From CAZCZZ01 sp964503335 (GTDB lineage Bacteria; Verrucomicrobiota; Kiritimatiellia; CAIVKH01): a DNA stretch of 64,000 bases. Location: NCBI GenBank assembly GCA_964503335.1, contig CAZCZZ010000012.1:1-64000 (forward strand), given 5' to 3'. Under the pieces are notes generated by a model. That model saw only the letters and a list, made by a program, of their open reading frames with translations, was not told where the DNA came from and made no database searches. A program made the position numbers and the translations under genes. Each line of letters starts with the position of its first letter. Position 1 is the first letter of the stretch. Below, one piece after another: positions 1 through 7,533 of the stretch.

Positions 1-65
1 AGAAAGTCCTTCACCACTCGAACTTTCCCCATCGGCTCATTCGTGTATTTGATTTTGCGCTTCAT
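1..65 (-). CDS. Partial CopG-type antitoxin, N-terminus only
   Basis: Only the first 21 codons lie in the window, read leftward from an ATG at 65-63. The peptide begins MKRKIKYTNEPMGKVRVV and runs off the edge. This opening (IKYTNEPMG followed by VxDF) is what I know from a class of ribbon-helix-helix antitoxins that pair with BrnT-like toxins. It lies 60 bp downstream of, and on the same strand as, the toxin-antitoxin pair at 125-692, so it could be a third gene of that operon. The identification rests on about 20 residues and is tentative. Confidence 0.5.
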   Translation of the reverse strand, partial: MKRKIKYTNEPMGKVRVVKDF

Positions 66-124
66 AGCGTTTTGTCCCCGTGCCGAAGCCCGCTCAAACC
101 GCGACTTAGACTGCGGTTCGGCCT

Positions 125-412
125 TCATTTGGTCTTTAGCGCAGCTCGTTCCGAGCGAATGCCCCAGGACAGGTAGAGCTTTGCGAGGCTCTGGTAAGGA
201 ACATCCCGCTTATTCGCCAGAATCTTTAACTCATCCACCATGTCCTCGGGCAACCGGATCGAAATGGATTTGAGCGAGGGGCGGAGGTTGGGGAATGAGG
301 CCCGCTTCGCCTTGGACGCATCAAAGTAGTCCAGCGGGGAATGTGTGGACCAAAAAGCCCGTTCCTCGTCCTCTGTTTTGAATGTGGACTTACTCTTTGT
401 CGAGGTCTTCAT
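125..412 (-). CDS. CopG-family antitoxin of a BrnT-type toxin-antitoxin pair
   Basis: A 95-residue protein with a basic N-terminus, an EERAFWSTHSPLDYFD segment and a C-terminal ribbon-helix-helix stretch (KSISIRLPEDMVDELKILA, then a PYQSLAKLYL helix). This matches the CopG antitoxin family found next to BrnT toxins. Its role would be to bind and neutralise the toxin encoded just upstream and to repress their shared promoter through the ribbon-helix-helix fold. Its start overlaps the toxin gene by 23 bp, so the two are probably translated together. Family assignment is by motif recognition; the regulatory role is inferred from the family. Confidence 0.8.
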   Translation of the reverse strand: MKTSTKSKSTFKTEDEERAFWSTHSPLDYFDASKAKRASFPNLRPSLKSISIRLPEDMVDELKILANKRDVPYQSLAKLYLSWGIRSERAALKTK

Positions 413-692
413 AGAACTGTCTCTCCCTCTTGTTCATGTCTCTTGCCGATATCACCCGAACCTTCTCTTTACGCATGGTGTAAACAACCACCAACCTTCG
501 CCCCGCGTCCGTTCGACCGAATGCCGCATGTCGGTCCTCGGCTGTCGAATGCTTTGGATCATCGAGGACGATAAGCGGTTCGTTGAAGAACAGTTGCTCG
601 CATTCCCATGCGTGCACACCGTGCTTCAGATTCTTCTCACGATTCCCGTCGTCCCAGTCGAATCCAGAGAATGTCGGGTATTCCGCTGTCAT
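390..692 (-). CDS. brnT: BrnT-family ribonuclease toxin
   Basis: A 100-residue protein with the BrnT hallmarks: FDWDDGNREKNLKHGV near the N-terminus, an EDRHAAFGRTDAGR segment in the middle and a VRVISARDMNKRERQFYE tail. BrnT is a RelE-fold ribonuclease that blocks translation. Here it is the first gene, with the antitoxin second and overlapping, the usual BrnT/BrnA order. The ATG sits almost exactly where transcription from the promoter at 699-727 should start and there is no Shine-Dalgarno in front, so the message may be leaderless. Confidence 0.85.
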   Translation of the reverse strand: MTAEYPTFSGFDWDDGNREKNLKHGVHAWECEQLFFNEPLIVLDDPKHSTAEDRHAAFGRTDAGRRLVVVYTMRKEKVRVISARDMNKRERQFYEDLDKE

Positions 693-698
693 GTACAG

Positions 699-727
699 AG
701 TGTATATCTACTGAATATACACGTCAA
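699..727 (-). promoter_or_regulatory. Promoter with palindromic operator for the brnT operon
   Basis: Reading leftward there is a -35 box TTGACG (727-722), a 17-bp spacer and a -10 box TACACT (704-699). Both boxes and the spacer are covered by the inverted repeat GTGTATAT (700-707) / ATATACAC (715-722), which is a good candidate operator for the ribbon-helix-helix antitoxin. The predicted start of transcription falls at about 692, the first base of the brnT start codon. Confidence 0.65.
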
Positions 728-1042
728 GGTGGGGGATGTTGCCGGATATTTCCGAAAGAACTTTCACAGGAAGCACGCGACGGTAGCGAAGTAGACTTGG
801 CGATCTTTGCGGCCTTCCTGTGAGGAATCGGCGTCTTCTGTCAAATCGGTGGGTGGACTCGGATCGTTGAACCGAAGATGGCGCCGATGGCTCTGATGGG
901 ATGATCCCTCCGATATTCGAATCGGCGCTATCTGTGTCATCTGCGGTGCATCTCAATCAGCCCTAAACATTGCCTACCCGCGGTGTAACGTTTAACTGCG
1001 CCGTGGAAACCGGTTGAATGTGCGATCGGTGGGTGCGGGTTT
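728..1042. other. Intergenic stretch between brnT and the GH57 gene
   Basis: About 315 bases without a convincing gene. It contains low-information sequence (repeated 'tctgtgtcatctgcggtg'-like text common between genes in this kind of genome). An antisense reading frame of 82 codons (956-708) is Ser/Arg-rich and resembles nothing. No clear sigma-70 promoter was found for the downstream gene. Confidence 0.4.
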
Positions 1043-1053
1043 GGGAGGTTGTT

Positions 1054-4000
1054 ATGGCTCGGATTCGAAGGCAAGGGGTTGGGGTTGCGGCGGTTTTAAC
1101 CTTTGCGGCGCTGCAGGTTGCTTCGGCGACACCGATCCATGTGACGTACCTCTGGCACATGCATCAGCCGGTCTATTATCCCTACGAATCGGTTCAGGCG
1201 ACCGACAATGCCAATCGGTTCAACTTCAGCGTCGCGGGTGTTCACGGTGAGCGTGCCGGGAACTACACCTCGTGGCCGAAGGAGGCCGTGGAGCAGGGAC
1301 ACAACCGCGCGGGCCTTGAGCATTCGGGCGCGCAAGTCAGCTTCTCGGGATCGCTCGGCGAGAACCTGCAGGGCCTCTGGGGCGGCACTTGGTACAACGA
1401 CTATCGCTACGCGCGCAACACGCTGCGCACGTCGCTGAACAATCCGCGGCTCGACATGGTCGGCATCGCATATCACCACAGCCTGATGCCGCTGACCTGC
1501 AAAGAGTCGATGAAGATGCAGATCAAGCTGCACAAGGAGGTCTACACGGACCTCTGGGGCGCGAACGATTACACGAAGGGTTTCTGGCCGCCGGAGTGCG
1601 CGTTTGCCGAGTGGATGATTCCCGCGCTGGTTGAAGAAGGGCTCGAGTGGGTCATCGTGGACAACGGACACTTTGATCGCGCCTGCCAGAATTATCCGTG
1701 GGTCGATGCGACGTCGATCCGTCCGAACGGCGCCGACATGCTGAACCCCGATCCCGCGTCCATCGGCAGCAGTTGGGTCCAACTGCAGAACGTCTGGGCC
1801 CCGTCGAAAGTCTCCGCGCCATGGGGCTATCAGCCGCACCGCATCAAGCACGTGAACCCGTACACGGGCGCCGAGCAGAAGATGATCGCAGTGCCCGCGG
1901 CCCGCTACGAAGGTAACGAAAACGGACGCGGCGGCTATGGCGCGTTTAAGCCGGAGAATGTCTGGGGCAGCAAGGTGGGGTTCAACAACGACCCGAACCG
2001 GCCGATGCTGATTCTCTGCCACAGCGACGGCGACAACTTCGGCATGAAGAACTCCGACGCGTGGCACGCGCAGCACGGCTTCTTCCTCAACATGGCCCAG
2101 TCGAACGGCGATTTCGACAATACGACGGTGCAGGACTACCTGCAGATGTATCCTGTTCCGCAGAATGACGTGATCCACGTCGAGCCCGGTTCGTGGGTGG
2201 GCATCGATGGCGGCACGCCGTATTTTGACAAGTGGCGCGAGAACAACGCGGGCGGCGGCGGAAACCCGAATGAGCATCCCGACTTCTGGTCGTGGTCCGT
2301 CATTGTCGCGGCGCAGAACCGCGTGCTGCATGCGGAGAAGCTTGAAGGCACGTTCTCGATGAACGATGTCCAGTGGGGCATTGGATCCGACACCGCGAAG
2401 GCGTGGCACTTCTACCTGCAGGCGGAAACGTCCTGTCACTGGTACTGGGACTACGACCGCGCGAATCCGTGGGACGGAAACGCCACGCGCGGCTGCAATC
2501 TGTCCGTCACCGAAGCGAACAAAGTCCTCGCCCGCCACCCCGGCGTCGATTCACAGGCTCCGAGCATTTTCCCTCCGCAACGCACGGTCTACAACCCGGG
2601 CGGCAAGCATTTCAATGAAGCCGGGCTGCAGCCGTCCGACTTCCAAGTCTGGTCCTTCGTCGACGACGTGAGCGGATTGGCCGACGTGCGGCTGATGTGG
2701 CGCGCGGACAACGACGGCGCGAATCCGCTGAGCGAGAACGACAATGAAGTGTACGCCCACAATGCCGCCAAGGTTGGTGCGTGGAACGTCGCGAGCATGA
2801 CCAACACGTGGTACCCAGTCGACAAAGGGCCGCAGGTTCCGACTCCCCTGGCGCGTGCGAAGAAGTACAACGCGTCGATCACGGGTCAACAGAACGTGCT
2901 GCTCGATTACTTCATCGAAGCCGTGGACACCTTCGGCAACACGAACCGCAGCGACATCATGCATGTATTCGTCGGCACGGCGACGAATGGTCCCGTCGGC
3001 CCTGTCGTCACGGTGTCACCTTCGCCGGTTGAAATCTGCAAGCCTGTCACGATCACCTACAACCCGACGAACCGTCCGCTTCAGGGCGTCACCCCGGTGA
3101 AGATCCAGATCGATTGGGAGCCGAGCGTTTCGCCGCCGGTCGCGCCCGACATGACGAACGTCAACGGCTTCTGGGTCTATGGCACGGAGATCCCCGCCGG
3201 TCAGACCAACATGGTGTTCTACTTCCACAACGGTGCGGGCACCGTGGACAACAACAGCAACCAGAACTGGAGCGCGACGATCAGTGTCTGCTCGACAGGA
3301 CCCGCGGCCACGCTTTCGTTTGATCCTCCGATTCCGAACGGCTGCACGTCCGTGACCCTTCACTACAGCCCGAACTATGGTCCGCTGAAGAACTCCACCA
3401 ACATCCAGGTCCATATCGGACGCAATGGATGGAGTGATGTCATCCTGCCGAATCCGGTGATGACAGCCACTGGCACCGGGACGTGGACGTATGTCTATGC
3501 GATTCCCGAGGGCACGTATGCGATCAACTGCGTGTTCAACAACGGGGCGGGGACGTGGGACAACAACCAGGGGCTCGACTACGGGACCACGGTGACGAAC
3601 TGCGTCGCGCCGCCCGTGCCCGATGGCGTCACGATCACGAACCCGCCGTCCGATGTGACGGTATCCAACGACACCTACACCTTGCAGGGCACGGCCAGCG
3701 CGAACCTCGTGGGCAGCCTGCGGTGGACCAATACGCTCACGGGTGGGTCCGGTGCGATTCCGAAGGCCAGCGCCTGGACCATCGCGAGTCTGCCTCTCGA
3801 CTTTGGGGCGAATGTGATCACGGTGACCGGTACGAACGCCGCGTCAGGGTCGGTTACGAATGCGGCCGATAGCGGTGCAGATACGGTTTACAGCAACGGC
3901 TGGGTGGACACGGACAACGGTGGCTTCGGGTTCGGTGCGTGGCAGCTCTACACGCAATCGACCAACAGCAGCCAAAACGGACGATTCATCGCCACCAGCA

Positions 4001-4908
4001 CGAACGTCAATATCGGCACACCCGCGTGGGGTCTCTATGCCAACAGCGGCAACCTGTCAGAGGCGAAGAGGTTGCTGACCAATGCGCTTCAGGTCGGACA
4101 AACGATCGGCGTGAAGCTCGACAACGGTTTTATCAACACGGGCAGCGGTGTCGGCGTTGGTTTGCAGAACGCGAATGGCGACACGTTGTGGCAGTTCTTC
4201 TTCAATGGTGGCGACACGAACTACAACATCACCGGGTCCACGACGGATATCGGCTGGACCGGTGGCGGTATCGATGTCCAATTCACGCTGACCGGGCCAA
4301 CCAGTTACGTGTCCCGCATCACGCCCAACGGAGGCGCTACGCGCACGAATGTGGGACACATCGCCGCTGCGACGAATCAAGCCATCACGGTGTTCCGCGC
4401 CTGGAACTTCAACGCGGGATCGGGATCCGACTTCGATGTGTTCTTCAATGCGCTCCGGCTTCTTTCGGCCGGTTCCGGTTCCGGCAGTTCGACCAGCGAC
4501 ACGGTCACGATCACGCGTTCGGGCCAGACGCATCACGACGGCATTCCGATGACGTGGTGGAACCGCTACGGCCTCGGCACCAACTCATCGGCGAGCGGAA
4601 ACAACGACGCCGACGGCGCGAGCAACTGGGAGGAATACGTGGCCGATACCGATCCCACCAACGGCGCGTCGGTCTTCACCAACCGCCTCGTCCAGGCAAG
4701 CGGCAACGGCATTATGAACATCACCATCCCCGCGCCGACCACCAACAGCCGCGTCTACGACGTCTGGTATTGCAGCAACCTCTTCACCGGCGCCTGGACC
4801 CCGATGAACATGAACGCCTTCGGTCCCGCCGACGGCTCCTCGTTCCTGATCAGCATCACGAACGAAGCCGCCTGGCGTGCATACCGCACCGGCGTGAAAC
4901 TTCCTTAA
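1054..4908 (+). CDS. Secreted multidomain GH57 amylase with tandem starch-binding domains
   Basis: A 1284-residue protein. I chose the ATG at 1054 because GGGAGG lies five bases upstream and it gives a clean signal peptide (about residues 1-25, ending ASA). The GH57 domain opens with HMHQP (35-39); the FWPPECAF motif holds the likely nucleophile Glu181, and HSDGDN holds the likely acid/base Asp325. Two CBM25-like starch-binding repeats follow (about 650-750 and 755-850, each with an [FY]xNNGAGTxDNNxxxxW-like end). Then come an Ig-like domain (about 860-930), a region of unknown fold and a C-terminal stretch with a calcium-type NDADGASNWEEY motif. GH57 enzymes cleave or transfer alpha-glucans; with a signal peptide and starch-binding domains, this one probably degrades external starch or glycogen. 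The exact bond specificity cannot be read from the sequence. Confidence 0.85.
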   Translation: MARIRRQGVGVAAVLTFAALQVASATPIHVTYLWHMHQPVYYPYESVQATDNANRFNFSVAGVHGERAGNYTSWPKEAVEQGHNRAGLEHSGAQVSFSGSLGENLQGLWGGTWYNDYRYARNTLRTSLNNPRLDMVGIAYHHSLMPLTCKESMKMQIKLHKEVYTDLWGANDYTKGFWPPECAFAEWMIPALVEEGLEWVIVDNGHFDRACQNYPWVDATSIRPNGADMLNPDPASIGSSWVQLQNVWAPSKVSAPWGYQPHRIKHVNPYTGAEQKMIAVPAARYEGNENGRGGYGAFKPENVWGSKVGFNNDPNRPMLILCHSDGDNFGMKNSDAWHAQHGFFLNMAQSNGDFDNTTVQDYLQMYPVPQNDVIHVEPGSWVGIDGGTPYFDKWRENNAGGGGNPNEHPDFWSWSVIVAAQNRVLHAEKLEGTFSMNDVQWGIGSDTAKAWHFYLQAETSCHWYWDYDRANPWDGNATRGCNLSVTEANKVLARHPGVDSQAPSIFPPQRTVYNPGGKHFNEAGLQPSDFQVWSFVDDVSGLADVRLMWRADNDGANPLSENDNEVYAHNAAKVGAWNVASMTNTWYPVDKGPQVPTPLARAKKYNASITGQQNVLLDYFIEAVDTFGNTNRSDIMHVFVGTATNGPVGPVVTVSPSPVEICKPVTITYNPTNRPLQGVTPVKIQIDWEPSVSPPVAPDMTNVNGFWVYGTEIPAGQTNMVFYFHNGAGTVDNNSNQNWSATISVCSTGPAATLSFDPPIPNGCTSVTLHYSPNYGPLKNSTNIQVHIGRNGWSDVILPNPVMTATGTGTWTYVYAIPEGTYAINCVFNNGAGTWDNNQGLDYGTTVTNCVAPPVPDGVTITNPPSDVTVSNDTYTLQGTASANLVGSLRWTNTLTGGSGAIPKASAWTIASLPLDFGANVITVTGTNAASGSVTNAADSGADTVYSNGWVDTDNGGFGFGAWQLYTQSTNSSQNGRFIATSTNVNIGTPAWGLYANSGNLSEAKRLLTNALQVGQTIGVKLDNGFINTGSGVGVGLQNANGDTLWQFFFNGGDTNYNITGSTTDIGWTGGGIDVQFTLTGPTSYVSRITPNGGATRTNVGHIAAATNQAITVFRAWNFNAGSGSDFDVFFNALRLLSAGSGSGSSTSDTVTITRSGQTHHDGIPMTWWNRYGLGTNSSASGNNDADGASNWEEYVADTDPTNGASVFTNRLVQASGNGIMNITIPAPTTNSRVYDVWYCSNLFTGAWTPMNMNAFGPADGSSFLISITNEAAWRAYRTGVKLP

Positions 4909-4910
4909 TG

Positions 4911-4973
4911 AAGCCACGCCACTCCGCTGGCGTGTCGGAAACAGAATTCACGGCACACAGTGCCGTGGCTACA
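4911..4973. repeat. REP-like palindromes upstream of the transposase gene
   Basis: An imperfect hairpin unit (agccacgccactccgctggc) is followed by cacggcacacagtgccgtgg-ctaca, which is the same unit as the right arm of the element at 5494-5556. It lies in the 75 bases between the GH57 stop and the RAYT start. Confidence 0.75.
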
Positions 4974-4984
4974 CAGAGTCATTC

Positions 4985-5461
4985 ATGAAGACGGAAAGTG
5001 ATTTCCCGCGTCGCCCGAAAAGGCTCGAGCGGCTGTTTTCGTCCATGAGATCGTTCTATTTTGTGACTTTCAACACCCGGGAGCGACGCGCCATCCTCGC
5101 GCGTCCAGAGATTCACGAGGCTTTTCGTTCTTTTTGTGATGTCGCATCTGCGCGCGGCATTTCGGTGGGGCGTTACGTGATCATGCCGGACCATGTGCAC
5201 CTCTTTGTTTCCATGGACGGGCAAGACATGAAATTGTCCGCTTGGGTCAAATTGCTGAAGACCGCTTTGGTGAAGTCGCTCAAGGGTCTTGGAATCGACG
5301 GTCCTCACTGGCAGGAAAGTTTCTTCGATCACGTTATGCGAAGTTCAGAAAGCTACTCGCAGAAGTGGGACTATGTGCGGATGAATCCGGTGCGGGCGGG
5401 GTTGTGTAAAGAGCCGGATGATTGGCCATTTCAGGGCGAAGTCGTGACGCTCCGCTTTTAG
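4985..5461 (+). CDS. REP-associated tyrosine transposase (RAYT, Y1/HUH fold)
   Basis: A 158-residue single-domain protein of the Y1_Tnp superfamily. It carries the HUH motif in YVIMPDHVHLFVS, a C-terminal HWQESFFDHVMRS stretch and the typical YVRMNPVRAGL ending with the catalytic-helix tyrosine. RAYTs are domesticated IS200/IS605-like transposases that cut and rejoin REP hairpins; they normally sit alone as single-copy genes between REP sequences. Here REP-like palindromes lie directly on both sides (4911-4973 and 5494-5556), and a related one lies at 7412-7478. The start is the ATG 12 bases after the left palindrome; MRSFYFV further in could be an alternative. Confidence 0.9.
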   Translation: MKTESDFPRRPKRLERLFSSMRSFYFVTFNTRERRAILARPEIHEAFRSFCDVASARGISVGRYVIMPDHVHLFVSMDGQDMKLSAWVKLLKTALVKSLKGLGIDGPHWQESFFDHVMRSSESYSQKWDYVRMNPVRAGLCKEPDDWPFQGEVVTLRF

Positions 5462-5493
5462 CCCTCGTATTACATCGCAAGATTCGGACTAGC

Positions 5494-5556
5494 TGTAGCC
5501 ACGGCACTGTGTGCCGTGATTCAAACTTCAACACGGCACACAGTGCCGTGGCTACA
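5494..5556. repeat. REP-like inverted pair (BIME-like)
   Basis: Two hairpin units face each other: tgtagccacggcactgtgtg-ccgtg on the left and cacggcacacagtgccgtgg-ctaca on the right, separated by a short 'attcaaacttcaa' linker. Together they form a near-perfect 63-bp inverted repeat immediately downstream of the RAYT gene, the arrangement expected of a RAYT substrate. Confidence 0.85.
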
Positions 5557-5581
5557 AAGAGCAAGAGCTCACAGGAGATGA

Positions 5582-5609
5582 AAAAGGCCCGGCTTGCGCC
5601 GGGCCTTTT
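5582..5609. terminator. Bidirectional intrinsic terminator between RAYT region and ilvC
   Basis: A perfect 12-bp hairpin, AAAAGGCCCGGC / GCCGGGCCTTTT with loop ttgc. It has a T run on each strand, so it can stop the leftward ilvC transcript (ending at 5630) and any rightward transcript from the RAYT side. Confidence 0.9.
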
Positions 5610-5629
5610 CCAACTAGCTCTCTCCGATC

Positions 5630-6718
5630 CTAGCCCATCGTCCGGCCGCCGACGCCCTTGGTGCCCTTCGCGTAGGCGGGGGCTTTCGAGGTCTTCGGGC
5701 GGAGGGAGCGGACGGCTGCGCCGGCGCGCCACATTTCGGAATTGCCCATGGTGTTGAGTTCCTTGGCGAGCAGTTCCTGGTAGTTCGGCTTGCCGCAGGT
5801 CGTCAGCACGCGGCGGGTTTCCTTGCCGGTGCGGACGGACTTGTAAAGGTCGCGGAACGTGGAGAGCGTGGCCTTCTTGAACTTCGGCTTCCAGTCGAGC
5901 GCGCCGCGCTGCGCGGTCGTCGAGCAGTTGCCGTACATCCAATCCATGCCCTTCTCGTCCACGAGGCGGATCAGGCTCTGCGTCAGCTCTTCGACCGTCT
6001 CGTTGAAGGCTTCGCTGGGGGAGTGACCGTTCTCGCGGAGCACCTGGTACTGGGCTTCCATGATTCCGGCCAGCGCGCCCATGAGCACGCCGCGTTCGCC
6101 GGTCAGGTCGCTGACCACTTCCTTGTCAAAGGTGGTGGGGAAGAGGTAGCCGGAGCCGATGCCGATACCGAGCGCGATCGTGCGCTCGCGGGCGCGGCCC
6201 GTGGCGTCCTGGAACACACCGAAGCTGGAATTGATGCCCGCGCCGGCGAGGAAGTTGCGGCGCACGTTGAGGCCCGAGCCCTTGGGGGCGACGAGCAGCA
6301 CGTCCACATCCTTCGGCGGGATGACCTTGGTCTGGTCCTTGAACACGATCGAGAAGCCATGCGAGAAGGCCACGGCCTTGCCCGGGGTCAGGAACTTCTT
6401 CAGCGTCGGCCAGAGCTGGCGCTGTCCGGCGTCCGACACGAGGAACAGGAGGATCGTGCCCTTGGTCGCCGCTTCCTCGATCGAGAAGAGATCCTTGCCG
6501 GGCTTCCAGCCGTCCTGCTTCGGACGATCCCACTTGCGGGCGCCAACAATGACGTTGAAACCGTTGTCCTTGAGATTCAAAGCCTGCGCGGGCGCTTGCA
6601 CGCCGTAGCCGATGACGGCGATGGTTTCCTTCTTGAGGGTCTGACGCGCCTTGGAGAGCGGAAACTCCTCCCGTGTCACGATATCTTCCATCACTCCGCC
6701 GAAGTTGATCTTAGCCAT
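5630..6718 (-). CDS. ilvC: Ketol-acid reductoisomerase
   Basis: A 362-residue enzyme of branched-chain amino acid synthesis (acetolactate to dihydroxy-isovalerate, NADPH- and Mg-dependent). The Rossmann motif is GYGVQAPAQALNLKDNG. The C-terminal knotted domain carries SDLTGERGVLMG, SEAFNETVEELTQSL and NCSTTAQRGALDW, which include the Mg-binding acids. The start is the ATG at 6718-6716, giving MAKINFGG. The sequence looks closest in style to the Bacteroidetes-type enzymes. It stands alone, with no ilv/leu neighbours in view, and is followed by a strong terminator. Confidence 0.95.
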   Translation of the reverse strand: MAKINFGGVMEDIVTREEFPLSKARQTLKKETIAVIGYGVQAPAQALNLKDNGFNVIVGARKWDRPKQDGWKPGKDLFSIEEAATKGTILLFLVSDAGQRQLWPTLKKFLTPGKAVAFSHGFSIVFKDQTKVIPPKDVDVLLVAPKGSGLNVRRNFLAGAGINSSFGVFQDATGRARERTIALGIGIGSGYLFPTTFDKEVVSDLTGERGVLMGALAGIMEAQYQVLRENGHSPSEAFNETVEELTQSLIRLVDEKGMDWMYGNCSTTAQRGALDWKPKFKKATLSTFRDLYKSVRTGKETRRVLTTCGKPNYQELLAKELNTMGNSEMWRAGAAVRSLRPKTSKAPAYAKGTKGVGGRTMG

Positions 6719-6842
6719 AACGAACTCTTCCTTTTTGTTGAGGGCGTAGAGCGTAGGGGGTGTGGCTCCAGGACGCATCAGGAAAAGCGGGTTTGACAGC
6801 AGCCGAAAACGGGTCCAAAAACGGTACCACAAGGAAAACGCC

Positions 6843-7115
6843 ATGGACTACGCATCCGCCATTGAACCCGTGACCATGCTCAAATCGCGCGCGGCCAAGC
6901 TGATCCAGATCGCCCGCGTGACGAAGAAACCGGTGCTGATCACGCAGAAGGGGCGCGGCGTCGCCGTGCTCGTGGATCTGGAAGCCTATGAAGAGGAGCG
7001 GAAGAAGCTCCTGATGCTCCAGTTCCTTGCCACGGGTGAGCAGGAGCTGCGGCAGCGCAAGGGGATCCCGCAGGAGCAGGTGCGCAAGCAACTGGCGAGG
7101 TTGCGTCGTGGTTGA
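6843..7115 (+). CDS. Phd/YefM-type antitoxin
   Basis: A 90-residue protein starting at ATG 6843 (MDYASAIEPVTMLKSRAAK). The pattern 'VTxLKxRAAxLIxxxxxTKKPVLITQKGRGVAVLVDLEAYEE' is the classic Phd/YefM fold: an N-terminal DNA-binding part and a C-terminal region that wraps the toxin. It overlaps the next gene by 8 bp. An in-frame upstream start at 6762 would add 27 basic residues with no similarity and was rejected. Confidence 0.85.
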   Translation: MDYASAIEPVTMLKSRAAKLIQIARVTKKPVLITQKGRGVAVLVDLEAYEEERKKLLMLQFLATGEQELRQRKGIPQEQVRKQLARLRRG

Positions 7116-7416
7116 GTGGGCTCCATCGGCGGTTCGCGATGCGGGGGCGCTGCTGTCCGACCTGTCGACGGCCGAAGCCGCGACATTTCACGAACAGGTT
7201 CTGCGCATAGCCCGTGAACTGGCGCGTCGCGACGCCGTCAGCGGCATTGTGCCGGAACTAAAGGAGTTGGGCTTGTTTGCCTACCGGGAGATTGCCTTCG
7301 AGCCATTCAGCCTCTTCTTCCGACTGGATGGCAACCGCATCTGCATCCTGGGGGTTCTGGACCGTCGCCGTGATCTGCGGGAAGTCCTCTTCCGGCGCCT
7401 GCTCCAGTCTTTGTAG
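7108..7416 (+). CDS. RelE/ParE-family toxin
   Basis: A 102-residue protein from a GTG at 7108 that overlaps the antitoxin stop. It has the RelE/ParE layout: an N-terminal MVEWAPSAVRDAGAL strand-helix, a central helix pair, then GLFAYREIAFEPFSLFFRLDG and a C-terminal LGVLDRRRDLREVLFRRL. The YRE...FFR...VLDRRRD strands are typical of the family. It would act as an mRNA interferase or gyrase poison; which cannot be told. The pair with the Phd-like antitoxin is complete and looks intact. Confidence 0.85.
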   Translation: MVEWAPSAVRDAGALLSDLSTAEAATFHEQVLRIARELARRDAVSGIVPELKELGLFAYREIAFEPFSLFFRLDGNRICILGVLDRRRDLREVLFRRLLQSL

Positions 7417-7478
7417 CCACGGCACTCCGCTGCCGTGTTCCTGAAAGCCCGACACGGCAGCGGAGTGCCGTGGCTACA
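7412..7478. repeat. REP-like inverted pair
   Basis: tgtagccacggcactccgct-gccgtgt and acacggcagcggagtgccgt-ggctaca form a near-perfect inverted repeat with a short linker. It starts inside the last codons of the toxin gene and ends 55 bases before mutS. It is related to the elements at 4911 and 5494 (same outer 'tgtagccacggcac'), but the inner bases differ ('tccgctgccgtg' against 'tgtgtgccgtg'), so at least two subfamilies exist. Confidence 0.85.
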
Positions 7479-7533
7479 GAAGATGGAACATTTCTGCTTC
7501 GCTCGTTACGGGACAATCACCATACTGCGCGCC

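Noticed and set aside
1096..2538. 480-codon antisense reading frame in the GH57 gene
   Set aside because: Arg/Val/His-rich translation with no motif, a shadow of high-GC codon use opposite a clearly coding gene.
6762..6842. Upstream extension of the Phd-like antitoxin
   Set aside because: The added 27 residues are basic and unlike any Phd protein, and the region holds the divergent promoter area of ilvC.
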